Origin: Pirellulales bacterium | GTDB lineage: Bacteria; Planctomycetota; Planctomycetia; Pirellulales; JAEUIK01 | DNA length: 32,950 nucleotides | Assembly: GCA_019745975.1 (NCBI GenBank) | Contig: JAIESQ010000138.1 | Span: 1 to 32,950, forward strand | Reading direction: 5' to 3' | Shown here: positions 15,982 to 24,001 of the stretch, in pieces | Numbering within the stretch: the stretch's first letter is position 1 | Layout: every line of letters begins with the position of its first letter | Position numbers and translations under genes: made by a program | Notes under the pieces: generated by a model | Told to the model about the DNA's origin: nothing | The model's input: only the letters and a program-made list of their open reading frames with translations | Database searches by the model: none

Positions 15982-17148
15982 CTACAAATTAGGCAGGACA
16001 GGCAAGCCAAGCGGAAGCGGGTAAACCGGCGGATGGCTTTCCGGCTCGTACCACACGTCCGGCTGGGGACGCTCGGCAATCAAGTCGACCTGAATGCGCT
16101 CGGGACCCGCCAGCCCTGCAGGCCGGTTCCAGTAGAGCACGATGTGTTGCGCCACGCCGGTTTGCGGGTGAGCCCACAATTCGATGACCTGGCAGCGGTT
16201 GGCATGCGGATCACGCCGCACGCCGCGAATGTGTTGGCACAGCATGCCTGGGTATTCGGGCAACGCTTCGGGGGGCAAAAGTTCCAAGTCGAAATCGTCG
16301 ACCAGGTTTTCGATTAATCCGCGGACCGTGAGATCGGGCAGGGCACAACCTGCCTTGCGGGCCCACCAGACCGACTGCTGTGGGTCGTCGGCCAGGCTTG
16401 GCAGACCCAACAGCGGAACGAACCAAGCGCGGCTGCCGTTGTTGCCGATCGTGACGTGGCCCCCCATCCAGGGATGCTCAAGCACGCATTTTTCACCACC
16501 GCGGACCCACAGCCTGGACTCAGTGCGCGTGATCTTGCCCGACGGGTTCTGAAAATCGGCGATCGCGCGATATTCGCGATCAGCGAGTCGCGCCGCGTCG
16601 GCCGATGCCCGCAGAATGGCTGCGCGCGCGTTGGCTTGCGAGCCTGAATTCCAGTAGATCCCGGCCGCTACGAGCAGCACGGCGGCGGTGGAGAACAGAG
16701 GCCAGACCCACGATGGGACGACCGCGGCAGCCGAGCGCCGCGCGGGTTGCAGATCCAACATCGCGTCGGCGGCGTCAACAGTTGTAACTGCCGCTGGTCC
16801 CAACTCCCTCGCTCGAATCGCGCTCATGACACGACGCACGCGCTGGGCGACAACGTCAGCCTGCGGTTGGTGAACGGTTTCCAACAAGGCGTGCAGGAAG
16901 GCCAGATCGGCGATGCGCTGGCCATCCGCGGCATCGTTGGCGTCGGCTGGCGTTTCGTTGCTGGCAACGTTGGTCGGGCGACTGTCATCGCTAGGATCCG
17001 AGGCATCGAGCCAGCGATCGATCCATGCCTGCACACGTCCATTGGACGAGCTGGCGTCATCCTCAATCCGATTACCATCACTCGCGGCCGAGCAATCGCA
17101 ATCGACGCATTCGTCGTCGTCGCTGCGGTGACAATCTGAATCATACAT
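15982..17148 (-). CDS. Membrane anti-sigma factor candidate with LolA/RseB-like sensor domain
   Basis: A 388-residue protein whose gene starts 22 bases after the ECF sigma gene. The N-terminus is acidic and rich in Cys and His (Cys6, His7, Cys14, Cys17, Cys19); HxxxxxxCxxC recalls the zinc anti-sigma motif HxxxCxxC but with longer spacing. A helical segment (about 75-115) could hold the sigma factor. One membrane helix lies at about 164-186 (WVWPLFSTAAVLLVAAGIYW). The exported C-terminal 200 residues look LolA/RseB-like (EYRAIADFQNPSGKITRTES, then a beta-rich fold with PGMLCQHIRGVRRD and TGVAQHIVLYW). The anti-sigma role is inferred from position and topology; no standard domain is clearly seen. 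Confidence 0.7.
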   Translation of the reverse strand: MYDSDCHRSDDDECVDCDCSAASDGNRIEDDASSSNGRVQAWIDRWLDASDPSDDSRPTNVASNETPADANDAADGQRIADLAFLHALLETVHQPQADVVAQRVRRVMSAIRARELGPAAVTTVDAADAMLDLQPARRSAAAVVPSWVWPLFSTAAVLLVAAGIYWNSGSQANARAAILRASADAARLADREYRAIADFQNPSGKITRTESRLWVRGGEKCVLEHPWMGGHVTIGNNGSRAWFVPLLGLPSLADDPQQSVWWARKAGCALPDLTVRGLIENLVDDFDLELLPPEALPEYPGMLCQHIRGVRRDPHANRCQVIELWAHPQTGVAQHIVLYWNRPAGLAGPERIQVDLIAERPQPDVWYEPESHPPVYPLPLGLPVLPNL

Positions 17149-17170
17149 GGCGTTGACTCTTCGGTTTCAA

Positions 17171-17710
17171 TCAGGACGGTCGACCAGCAGCCGCGAGCTT
17201 GCGCTGGAGGCAATGCATTAGGTGGGCACGTCCGCGCTGTAAGCGTTTCTTGAGAGCTTCGGTCGAAATCTCCAACTTGGCCGCGAGGCTCGTTCCTTGC
17301 AATCCTTCGTTGTATCGCAGTTCCACGGCTTGCCGGTACGTCGCCGGCAGTTGCTCCAGGCAGCGGCGCAATTCGTCGAGCTTGTCGTCGAGGGTATCGC
17401 CCGGTAGCCGCTGCAGCTCCGCGTGCCGATGCTCCAAGTGCTCCAGGAAGCTCTCTTCACACAGGACCATCGCCCGGGCCGACTTGCGACGGTGAGCCAA
17501 GACCAGCTTGGCCGCGATCCCCCGCAGCCAGGGGCCAAACGGCCGGCTGCGGTCGAAGCGGTCCAGCGTGCGCCAGGCGGTCAGCATTGTCTCCTGAAAC
17601 AAGTCGTCGACTAAGCTCGGGTCACGAACGACGCAGCGCAGATAGACCGTCAGCATATCCGCGTGCTCGCGGACGAGGATCTCGAACAGATCCGTCGAGG
17701 ACATCTGCAT
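17171..17710 (-). CDS. ECF-family RNA polymerase sigma factor
   Basis: A 179-residue sigma factor with region 2 (about 8-75: LVREHADMLTVYLRCVVRDPSLVDDLFQETMLTAWRTLDRF, then PFGPWLRGIAAKLVLAHRR) and region 4 (about 112-170: LDELRRCLEQLPATYRQAVELRYNEGLQGTSLAAKLEIS followed by ALKKRLQRGRAHL). It should direct polymerase to a stress- or envelope-specific promoter set. The pattern LVDDLFQETMLTAWR matches sigma groups common in planctomycetes. A second ATG two codons downstream (MSSTDL) is an equally plausible start. The next gene downstream encodes its probable membrane anti-sigma partner, so release of sigma by an envelope signal is likely. Confidence 0.92.
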   Translation of the reverse strand: MQMSSTDLFEILVREHADMLTVYLRCVVRDPSLVDDLFQETMLTAWRTLDRFDRSRPFGPWLRGIAAKLVLAHRRKSARAMVLCEESFLEHLEHRHAELQRLPGDTLDDKLDELRRCLEQLPATYRQAVELRYNEGLQGTSLAAKLEISTEALKKRLQRGRAHLMHCLQRKLAAAGRPS

Positions 17711-17740
17711 CAGTCGCGTACCCAGTCCCTGCTGTTAGTT

Positions 17741-17764
17741 GTCTCCCACGGTTGGGTGGGGGAC
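17741..17764. other. Stem-loop in the leader of the ECF sigma gene
   Basis: GTCTCCCAC (17741-17749) can pair with GTGGGGGAC (17756-17764) across a 6-base loop: nine pairs with one T-G. It lies 30 bases upstream of the sigma start, in the gap of about 200 bases separating divergent genes. It could be a leader hairpin or an operator; there is no T-run on either side. Confidence 0.4.
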
Positions 17765-17916
17765 AAATCGCCCAAACGGCGGTCAGTCTTACCGGCCGCC
17801 GGTGCCGCACTCCAGCCCGAGGACTTTGGTTCTTTCGGCTAGCCAACCCGCTGATTGTGCACCGATTGCCCCGGCCACCGCTCGTCGCGGGCCGTCACTT
17901 CGGCTTTAATCCCGGC

Positions 17917-18549
17917 ATGCTCCTCTATTGTATCCGCCACGGAGAAAGCACCTACAACTCCGAGGGGCGTATCCAGGGACAGGCGAATATCCCGCTCTCG
18001 CCCCTTGGTCGCCGGCAAAGCCAGGCCGTTGGTGCCGCCCTCGTGGGCCTGCCGATCGAGGCCATCTACGCCAGTCCGCTGGTCCGGGCTGCCGAAACTG
18101 CAGACATCATCGGCCAGACCATTGGCCTCGCGGTGACAGTCGTGGATGACCTCAAAGAGATCAACGCCGGCATCTTTCAAGGCCTCAAATGGTCGGAAAT
18201 CGAGACGGCTCATCCGACTTTTGCCCGCAAGTGGCTCGATCAGGAGCCCGATTTCGTCATCCCCAGTGGAGAGTCGCGTCGCGCGCTGATGGATCGCGGC
18301 CGGGCTGCGCTAGCGTCGATCCGCGAGACAGGTCACCGTCAGGTGGTCGTCGTCTCGCACGGTGGGCTGCTATCGGCGGGTTTTAAGGCCTTGCTCGAGA
18401 TCCCGGCCGAACGCAACCCGTTCAGCCTTTACAACGCGTCGATCAACCTGTTGGCTTGGGAGCGACAGGTGAAACTGCTGGTCGTCAACCGCATCGATCA
18501 CCTGCGCGAAGTCAACGGCGATCGCGCACTATCGAGTGGCGATTTGTAG
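17917..18549 (+). CDS. Histidine phosphatase (phosphoglycerate mutase-like)
   Basis: A 210-residue member of the histidine phosphatase superfamily. The catalytic RHGE is at residues 7-10 (nucleophile His8), with the typical continuation STYNSEGRIQGQANIPLSPLG, then YASPLVRAAETA, the acid/base region EINAGIFQGL (Glu82) and the second catalytic His148 in VVVSHGG. It removes phosphate from small molecules; similarity is to GpmB/CobC-like phosphatases rather than the glycolytic enzyme, and the substrate cannot be told. The frame is open from 17587, but that region reads through the divergent promoter area; the ATG at 17917 gives the canonical N-terminus. It is convergent with the RidA gene, 44 bases apart. 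Confidence 0.9.
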   Translation: MLLYCIRHGESTYNSEGRIQGQANIPLSPLGRRQSQAVGAALVGLPIEAIYASPLVRAAETADIIGQTIGLAVTVVDDLKEINAGIFQGLKWSEIETAHPTFARKWLDQEPDFVIPSGESRRALMDRGRAALASIRETGHRQVVVVSHGGLLSAGFKALLEIPAERNPFSLYNASINLLAWERQVKLLVVNRIDHLREVNGDRALSSGDL

Positions 18550-18593
18550 CCGGTCGATCGTCGCCGAATCCGTCGATGACTCGCGACCCGTCA

Positions 18594-19076
18594 TCATGCA
18601 CCGCCGAGATCTTCCACCTCGAAGATGGCCTCGATCTCGACGGGGATGTTCCCCGGCAGCGAACCCATCCCCACGGCGCTGCGGGCGCCAACGCCGGCGT
18701 CCGCGCCAAACACGTCGGCCAGCAGCTCGCTATACCCGTTGATCACGGCCGGATGCTGTTCGAAGTCGGGCGTGCAATTGACCATTCCCAACGACTTGAC
18801 GACGCGCTTGACGTGGTTGAGGCTCCCCAGCCGCGCGCGCAGCGATGCCAGGATCGCCAGGCCGGTTTGCCGCGCGGCCGCTTTGCCTGCTTCGACCTGG
18901 CCTGGCGCCGTGGTCAGCTTGCCGGTGTGCATCGAGCCATCGCTCTTGAGCGGGCCGTGACCGGAGACGTAGGCCAAGTTCCCGGCAATCACGACCGGCT
19001 TGTAGACGCCCACCGGCTTCGGCGCGGGGGGCAATTCGAGCTTCAATTCGGCGAGGCGCTCTTCAGGGCTGATCAT
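18594..19076 (-). CDS. RidA/YjgF/YER057c-UK114 family protein
   Basis: A 160-residue protein of the Rid family, longer than archetypal RidA (about 128) and matching the COG0251 branch that starts ISPEERLAELKLELPPAPKPVG. It shows YVSGHGP, the central LASLRARLGSLNHVKRVVKSLGMVNCTPDF and the end segment GARSAVGMGSLPGNIPVEIEAI, which holds the Arg and Glu that in RidA bind the carboxylate of imine intermediates. RidA speeds hydrolysis of reactive enamine/imine products of pyridoxal-phosphate enzymes; this longer branch is less well characterised. The ATG at 19074-19076 follows GGGAG; the frame upstream runs into repeat DNA. The stop of an IS5-like remnant lies 17 bases upstream of it. Confidence 0.88.
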   Translation of the reverse strand: MISPEERLAELKLELPPAPKPVGVYKPVVIAGNLAYVSGHGPLKSDGSMHTGKLTTAPGQVEAGKAAARQTGLAILASLRARLGSLNHVKRVVKSLGMVNCTPDFEQHPAVINGYSELLADVFGADAGVGARSAVGMGSLPGNIPVEIEAIFEVEDLGGA

Positions 19077-19093
19077 CTTGGCTCCCGTGGTGG

Positions 19094-19270
19094 CTAGAGG
19101 ACATTTCCAAACCGTCTCAAGACGATAACCAGGCCTGCCCATTGGGCAAAGCCCGGGAACCGCTTGGCAGGATACTCGTGTCGCGTAATCAATCGCCGGA
19201 AATACTGCAGCAACTGATCGATCCTTTCGCACACTCGACAAATGTGCGTCGTCGGCGCCACCTGCGGACC
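19094..19270 (-). pseudogene. Remnant of an IS5-like transposase C-terminus
   Basis: On the minus strand this stretch encodes CERIDQLLQYFRRLITRHEY followed by PAKRFPGFAQWAGLVIVLRRFG. That closely follows the C-terminal DDE-domain pattern of IS5-group transposases (ER..AWLQ..RRL..RYEY.A..F.GF..L....ILL..F), including the DDE Glu followed by Arg. Just upstream, an Arg-rich run typical of that position (RRWRRRR) is in another frame, so a small indel seems to separate them. No complete transposase or terminal inverted repeats are visible. The remnant lies between the RidA gene and repeat block B. Confidence 0.5.
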
Positions 19271-19363
19271 ATCCCTTTCTTGCCCGAACTCTTGGCGCCT
19301 CGGCGCTTGAGCGCGAGGTTTTCCGAGGCCGGCAAGCAGGGCGGACGTGGCCATTTTTGACCC

Positions 19364-19391
19364 TTGACAAATGAACATAAATATGTACAGT
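19364..19391 (+). promoter_or_regulatory. Promoter-like sequence with overlapping dyad in an AT-rich patch
   Basis: A consensus TTGACA (19364-19369) is followed 16 bases later by TACAGT (19386-19391). Within the spacer lies an imperfect dyad TGAACAT-AAAT-ATGTACA (19372-19389). On the plus strand there is no gene downstream, only repeats. It may be a relic of the degraded insertion element or a chance AT-rich patch. Confidence 0.25.
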
Positions 19392-19489
19392 AATAGGTGC
19401 TAGACTTGAGTCCTGAGACTTGCGGAGTGCCGACGTCCGCGCGGGTGCCATGCCCACGCTTGTCGTGGGCATGCCTGCGATCGATCCCC

Positions 19490-19518
19490 TGAACACCGAA
19501 CACTGAAAACTGAACACT
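19490..19518. repeat. TGAACAC short-repeat tract, copy B
   Basis: GAACACCGAA-CACTGAA-AACTGAACACTA: the same word set as 1741-1769, with the two central words exchanged. It immediately precedes the ACAGGAG element. Confidence 0.6.
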
Positions 19519-19525
19519 AGCCGTT

Positions 19526-19557
19526 ACAGGAGTCGCCTGGCGCGCCGGCGTGCGCGC
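19526..19557. repeat. Dispersed ACAGGAG..CTGGCGCGCC element, copy B
   Basis: Matches 1096-1127 over 32 bases with about five substitutions; the GGCGCGCC core is retained. Confidence 0.5.
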
Positions 19558-19687
19558 AATTGAAAAACCAACCAGCCCGCATCTCCCCCAGGGGCTTCGC
19601 GATTCAGCGGAATCGTTTGTTTGAGTCGGAGCGGAGAGCTGCGTCCGCCGTGCGCGCGGTCGGAACAAACATCCCGCCGATCGACTT

Positions 19688-19740
19688 GTTAGCCGCGGAC
19701 TTCGGCGAGCTCAGCCGAGCCGAGCTTGCTCCGCGCGCTA
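19688..19740 (-). repeat. REP-like palindrome B1 (inverted orientation)
   Basis: Begins GTTAGCCGCGGACTTCGG and ends GCTCCGCGCGCTAAAG-like; the arms resemble the unit at 1157-1190 but the centre is longer, with GAGCTCAGCCGAGC-type inner dyads. It pairs with B2 about 86 bases further on, close to the 83-base spacing of the A1/A2 pair. Confidence 0.5.
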
Positions 19741-19773
19741 AAGCGTTCGTCGCTAAATCGAACCTCACGCGAG

Positions 19774-19803
19774 CTAGCGCGCGGGATGAATCCCGCGGCT
19801 AAC
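19774..19803 (+). repeat. REP-like palindrome B2 (direct orientation)
   Basis: CTAGCGCGCGGGAT-GA-ATCCCGCGGCTAAC-type unit with a perfect 7-base stem GCGGGAT/ATCCCGC (19781-19796). It is nearly the exact reverse complement of A1 (1157-1190). Confidence 0.6.
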
Positions 19804-19840
19804 GAGTGCTTAGGACGCAAAACCACGCTTAGGACGATCG

Positions 19841-19870
19841 AGGACGCAACGGCTTTGGATTTTGCGTCCT
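19841..19870. repeat. GGACGCAA inverted repeat
   Basis: AGGACGCAA (19841-19849) and TTGCGTCCT (19862-19870) are perfect complements around a 12-base loop. A further direct GGACGCAAA lies at 19813. The same motif opens every unit of the 77-bp array in block A. Confidence 0.55.
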
Positions 19871-19929
19871 AGAATAAATCTTTGCTGCTAAACGACTTAA
19901 CCACTTTTGACAGCCGCTTAGGACGGTTA

Positions 19930-19963
19930 GGACGCAAATTCCCGGACAATCTTATTCTGGGGG
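19930..19963. repeat. CCCGGACAA-CTTATTCTGGGG dispersed element, copy B
   Basis: One mismatch to 1629-1662 over 34 bases. The copy continues into a run of eight G. CCCGGA (19941-19946) can pair with TCTGGG (19956-19961). Confidence 0.7.
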
Positions 19964-20056
19964 GGGTAGTGCCCAGGCTGAGAATCGAGCGCCGGCAAGA
20001 GGCGAACACGAAAGCAAGCCGTCGTGACCCGATGCGCGGTCACTTACCACGAGCCA

Positions 20057-20764
20057 CTAACCACTAACCTTCGCCCCGCGACGCGGCTTCTTGTCGCCAG
20101 CCGCCGGTTTGTTCACGGCGTCGCTGGCCAAGGGAGCCGCCAGGTTGATCTCCACCCCTTTGCACTCGATCTCCCGCTGATTCAGGCCCGAACCGGTCAG
20201 CACGATGTTGTCTCCCTTGCGGGCGACCGAATAGTCGGAGAAGTCGACACGCACCTTGACCTTGTCGGCGAGCTTGATTTTGAACGGCTTGTTGCCGGCC
20301 GTGACCGTCAGCAACCCCTTCTTCAAGGTCTTGACCTGGCCGGCGACCAGACACGGGACACTGATTTGCTTAGGATCGATGGCGTTGTCGGGAAACATGC
20401 CCACCTGATAGCCGTCGCCCGGCAGAAAGAGTGTCACCTCCTCGACCTCGGCCCCTTTGACCGGGGCGAGTCGCTTGGTGACCGGCACGGTGAACCGCGC
20501 GAACGCGCCCGGCACGATCGCCGCCGGCTCGATCTCGCCGGTCACCTGCACTTTGGTTTCCTTCGTGACATAGGCGATGTGCGGCACATTCGACTTGTCG
20601 GTCCAGGTGATCTTGCCCGGTTCGACCGCGACGACTTCCCCTTCGAGGTGATTGAACATGAACTTGTCGGCCGCGGCCGCTAGCGAGCAACTGGCAAACA
20701 GCGCGATGGTCGCTGCGGCCGCCGACAAAGCGATCGATTGGCAAACGAATGGCAGGCGAATCAT
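20057..20764 (-). CDS. Secreted protein of unknown function
   Basis: A 235-residue exported protein. Residues 1-33 form a signal peptide with cleavage probably after SLAAAA. The mature part is beta-rich and Lys-rich (FMFNHLEGEVVAVEPGKITWTD; AYVTKETKVQVTGEIEPAAIVPGAFARFTV; VKTLKKGLLTVTAGNKPFKIKLADKVKVRVDFSDYSVARKGD), suggesting two small barrel-like domains, but I recognise no family. AAGGA nine bases upstream supports the ATG at 20762-20764. The last codons (AKVSG then TAG) fall within a CACTAACC-type repeat, which supplies the stop. The gene is divergent from panB with 228 bases between them. Confidence 0.75.
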   Translation of the reverse strand: MIRLPFVCQSIALSAAAATIALFASCSLAAAADKFMFNHLEGEVVAVEPGKITWTDKSNVPHIAYVTKETKVQVTGEIEPAAIVPGAFARFTVPVTKRLAPVKGAEVEEVTLFLPGDGYQVGMFPDNAIDPKQISVPCLVAGQVKTLKKGLLTVTAGNKPFKIKLADKVKVRVDFSDYSVARKGDNIVLTGSGLNQREIECKGVEINLAAPLASDAVNKPAAGDKKPRRGAKVSG

Positions 20765-20992
20765 CGGCGAATTCCTTCGCTGGTTCCTTGAAAAAGTCGG
20801 GCGCCCGCGGGCGTCAATACGGCATGACGTGACGTACGCCAACATACTTTGCCGCAAGGCCTGAAACCAGCGATTCCACCGTTGTCGAGCGGCGGCGTCC
20901 ACGGTTGCCAGTCTGCGACGCGAAGGCGACAATGCGACAGGATCGCGAAATTCAGGCAGGCAGCGGCGATCGGCCGCGCTGAAAGACTCACC

Positions 20993-21793
20993 ATGACCGG
21001 CCAGCAGCAGCAAATCACGGTTCCACAGTTCGTCGGCTTCAAGCGCGAAGGCCACAAGATCTGCGTGGTCACGGCTTACGACTATCCGACGGCCGAACTG
21101 GTCGATGCGGCCGGCGTCGACGCCATCCTCGTCGGCGACAGCCTGGCCATGGCCGTGCAAGGGCACGCGAATACCTTGCCCGTCTCGCTCGATGAGATGA
21201 TCTATCACGCGGAGATGGTCGGCCGGGCGGTGCGACACGCCTTGGTCGTGGTCGATATGCCGTTTCCAAGCTACCACTTGGGCCCCTACAAGGCGGTGGA
21301 AAACGCCGGGCGCATTTTGAAGGAGACGCGCTGCCATGCGGTGAAGCTCGAAGGGGGCGCCGATCAGGCCGACGTGATCCGGGCGCTCGTCATGGCTGGC
21401 ATTCCAGTGATGGCGCATTGCGGGCTGCGGCCGCAAAGCGTGCACGCGCTGGGCGGCTACAAAGTACAGCGCAACGAGACCCAACTGATGGCCGACGCCC
21501 GCGCGGCCGAAGAGGCCGGCGCGTTCGCGATGGTGCTCGAGTGCATCCCAGCTCAATTGGCCACCAAGATCACCGCGGCGGTGGGCATCCCCACGATCGG
21601 CATCGGGGCGGGCGCCGGCACCGATGGCCAGGTGCTGGTGATCAACGATCTGTTGGGGATCACCAGCGGCTACGTGCCGCGGTTCGTCAAGGCGTACGCC
21701 GATTTGAAGACCACCATCACGACAGCCGTCGGCAAGTACTGTGCCGACGTGCGAGCTGGCGCCTTTCCCGGGCCCGAGCAGACATTCAAGTAG
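20993..21793 (+). CDS. panB: 3-methyl-2-oxobutanoate hydroxymethyltransferase
   Basis: A 266-residue enzyme that transfers a hydroxymethyl group from methylenetetrahydrofolate to ketoisovalerate, giving ketopantoate for pantothenate and coenzyme A. Key residues are in place: Asp49 in VGDSLAM and Asp88 in VVDMPF (magnesium ligands), Glu120 in VKLEGG, and the catalytic Glu183 in LECIP; GIGAGAGTDGQVLVINDLLG is also typical. The ATG at 20993 gives the standard length. The downstream DUF255 gene follows after 74 bases in the same direction. panC and panD are not nearby. Confidence 0.96.
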   Translation: MTGQQQQITVPQFVGFKREGHKICVVTAYDYPTAELVDAAGVDAILVGDSLAMAVQGHANTLPVSLDEMIYHAEMVGRAVRHALVVVDMPFPSYHLGPYKAVENAGRILKETRCHAVKLEGGADQADVIRALVMAGIPVMAHCGLRPQSVHALGGYKVQRNETQLMADARAAEEAGAFAMVLECIPAQLATKITAAVGIPTIGIGAGAGTDGQVLVINDLLGITSGYVPRFVKAYADLKTTITTAVGKYCADVRAGAFPGPEQTFK

Positions 21794-21867
21794 ATGCGCA
21801 CGCCGCGCGGTCGACTTGGCCGGACGCCAGTGCGCCACGCTCACGGATTCAACGAAAGTAGTGCGCG

Positions 21868-23949
21868 ATGCCGAATCGACTCGCCGGCGAATCCAGTCCG
21901 TACCTGCTGCAGCACAAGGACAATCCGGTTGACTGGTATCCATGGGGCGCCGAGGCACTCGAGCGGGCCAAGCGAGAAGGCAAGCCGATCTTTCTGTCGA
22001 TTGGCTACTCGGCCTGCCACTGGTGCCACGTGATGGAGCACGAGAGCTTTGAAAACGCCACCATCGCCAAACAGATCAACGATGAGTTCGTGCCGATCAA
22101 AGTCGATCGCGAGGAGCGCCCCGACCTCGATCAGATCTACATGAATGCGGTGCAGATGATGACCGGCCGCGGCGGCTGGCCCATGTCGATGTTCCTGACG
22201 CCGGATCTACAGCCCTTCTTCGGTGGCACTTATTGGCCCCCCACCAGCAAGCACGGGATGCCAGGCTTCGACCGCGTGCTGGCGGCTGTTGCCGATGCCT
22301 GGCGCACGCGTCGCAAGGAGATCGTCGAGCAAGCGGGCCAACTGACCGAACAGTTGCGCGATATCGGTAGGGCCGAGGGCGCCGTGGGCGACGTGCCCGA
22401 CGATCTCGTCGAGCGGGCCGCCGCTGAGCTCGAGCGCACCTTTGACGCGGTGCACGGCGGCTTCGGACAGGCGCCCAAGTTTCCGCATCCGATGGACTTG
22501 CGGGTGCTGCTGCGAGCCTGGCGGCGTCTGCCGAAGGGCGACGCGCGGCGGGCCACGCTCTTGAACGTCGTCACCCACACGCTCGACAGGATGGCGGCGG
22601 GCGGCATTTACGATCACCTGGGCGGTGGCTTTCATCGCTATTCGGTCGACGAGCGCTGGCTCGTACCGCACTTCGAGAAGATGCTCTACGACAACGCCCT
22701 GCTCGTGCCGACGTATCTCGAAGCGTTTCAAGCGACTGGTCGCGACGACTACGCGACCATTGCTCGCGAAACGCTCGACTACCTGCTGCGCGAGATGAAC
22801 GATCCGGCCGGCGGCTTCTACAGCACGCAAGACGCCGATAGCGAAGGGGAAGAAGGAAAGTTCTACGTCTGGACGCCCGCCGAACTCGAGACGGTGCTAG
22901 GCCCCGCGCGGGCCAAGGCGGTCGCGACCTTTTACGATGTTTCGGCGGCCGGCAACTTCGAGGGGCACAACATTCTCAACCGCACGCGCTCGTTCGACGA
23001 TTGTGCGAAGCTGCTGGGGCGCGAGCCGGGCGAGTTGGCGACCGAGATCGACGAATCGCGCAAGCTGCTCTTGGCCGCTCGACTCAAGCGCGTGCCGCCC
23101 GGCCTCGACGACAAGGTACTCACCGGCTGGAACGCGCTGGCGATCGAGGCGTTCGCGCAGGCCGGCGCGATACTTGCCGAACCGCGATACATTGAAGCGG
23201 CGCGCCGCGCGGCCGATTTTCTGCTGACCAAGCTGCGTGGCGACAATGGCCGACTCTTGCACACGTGGCGCGCGGGGCGTGCCCGCTTCGACGCCTATCT
23301 CGACGACTACGCAGCGCTCGCCGCGGCGCTGGTCACACTTTATGAAACGACCTTCGACGAACGTTGGATCGACGAAGCCGTGATGCTCGTCGAGACAATG
23401 CTCGACGAGTTCGCTGATGTCGAAGCTGGCGGCTTCTTCTATACGGCGGACAATCACGAGACCTTGATCGCCCGCACCAAGGACGCGCAAGATTCATCCG
23501 TCCCCAGCGGCAACGCGCTGGCCGCCACGGCATTGGTGCGCTTGGGGAAGTTGACTGGTCGTGGCGACTGGCTCGATGCGGCACGCCGCACGCTCGAGTG
23601 CTTTGCCCGCATCTTGCGCCGCGCTCCGACGGCGAGCGGTCAGATGGTGCTCGTGTGGGACGAACTTGTCGGGCCCACGCCCGAATTGGTGTTTACTGGC
23701 GGGAACGATTCGCAACGAGCGGCGGCCGCGGCGCAGGTCTGGCATCATTTCTTGCCGAACCGCGCCCTGGCGAGCCGGCCGGCTGCGACCACGACACAGT
23801 CACCGGCCCTGGCGCCGATTTTTGAGGGAAAGGATGTGACCGCCGCCGAACCAACGCTGTACGTGTGCGAAGACTTCGCCTGTCAAGCGCCGGTGAGTGG
23901 CGTGCCGGCGATCCGCGCGGCGGTCGAGAAACTGGCAACAGGCGGCTGA
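21868..23949 (+). CDS. DUF255 thioredoxin-domain protein (YyaL/SPATA20-like)
   Basis: A 693-residue protein of the widespread YyaL/SPATA20 family. The N-terminal thioredoxin-like domain (about 1-165) opens [25 protein letters not shown] and carries the CHWCH motif (Cys50, Cys53), then [19 protein letters not shown] and [25 protein letters not shown]. The rest is an alpha/alpha barrel related to N-acylglucosamine 2-epimerases ([64 protein letters not shown]). The length is complete. The enzymatic reaction of the family is not established; a redox role is only inferred from CxxC. It is cytoplasmic, without a signal peptide, and follows panB closely. Confidence 0.93.
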   Translation: MPNRLAGESSPYLLQHKDNPVDWYPWGAEALERAKREGKPIFLSIGYSACHWCHVMEHESFENATIAKQINDEFVPIKVDREERPDLDQIYMNAVQMMTGRGGWPMSMFLTPDLQPFFGGTYWPPTSKHGMPGFDRVLAAVADAWRTRRKEIVEQAGQLTEQLRDIGRAEGAVGDVPDDLVERAAAELERTFDAVHGGFGQAPKFPHPMDLRVLLRAWRRLPKGDARRATLLNVVTHTLDRMAAGGIYDHLGGGFHRYSVDERWLVPHFEKMLYDNALLVPTYLEAFQATGRDDYATIARETLDYLLREMNDPAGGFYSTQDADSEGEEGKFYVWTPAELETVLGPARAKAVATFYDVSAAGNFEGHNILNRTRSFDDCAKLLGREPGELATEIDESRKLLLAARLKRVPPGLDDKVLTGWNALAIEAFAQAGAILAEPRYIEAARRAADFLLTKLRGDNGRLLHTWRAGRARFDAYLDDYAALAAALVTLYETTFDERWIDEAVMLVETMLDEFADVEAGGFFYTADNHETLIARTKDAQDSSVPSGNALAATALVRLGKLTGRGDWLDAARRTLECFARILRRAPTASGQMVLVWDELVGPTPELVFTGGNDSQRAAAAAQVWHHFLPNRALASRPAATTTQSPALAPIFEGKDVTAAEPTLYVCEDFACQAPVSGVPAIRAAVEKLATGG

Positions 23950-24001
23950 CGTACTGAACACAAATAAAGCGGCGCACGAAGGGGACTGGCGATTACATCA
24001 A

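Larger units (their letters stand above)
19487..20056. repeat. Repeat-rich intergenic block B (second composite repeat cassette)
   Basis: No credible gene. In order: a TGAACAC tract (19490-19518), the ACAGGAG..GGCGCGCC element (19526-19557), a facing pair of REP-like palindromes (19688-19740 and 19774-19803), GGACGCAA motifs in both orientations (19813-19870), the CCCGGACAA-CTTATTCTGGGG element (19930-19963) and a CACTAACC-type tract at the end, which runs into the 3' end of the next minus-strand gene. The order matches block A at 1008-1773 without the 77-bp expansion. Confidence 0.7.

Noticed and set aside
17587-17916. Upstream extension of the histidine phosphatase frame
   Set aside because: It overlaps the divergent sigma gene start and gives a non-family Arg/Ser-rich peptide; RHGE is at residue 7 from the ATG at 17917, as usual.
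19372-19389. LexA/SOS box
   Set aside because: The dyad TGAACAT-AAAT-ATGTACA does not match known LexA box spacing and there is no repair gene next to it.
20765-21958. Long N-terminal extension of the secreted-protein frame to a 633-codon open frame
   Set aside because: The extension is antisense to panB. The ATG at 20764 has AAGGA upstream and starts a proper signal peptide.
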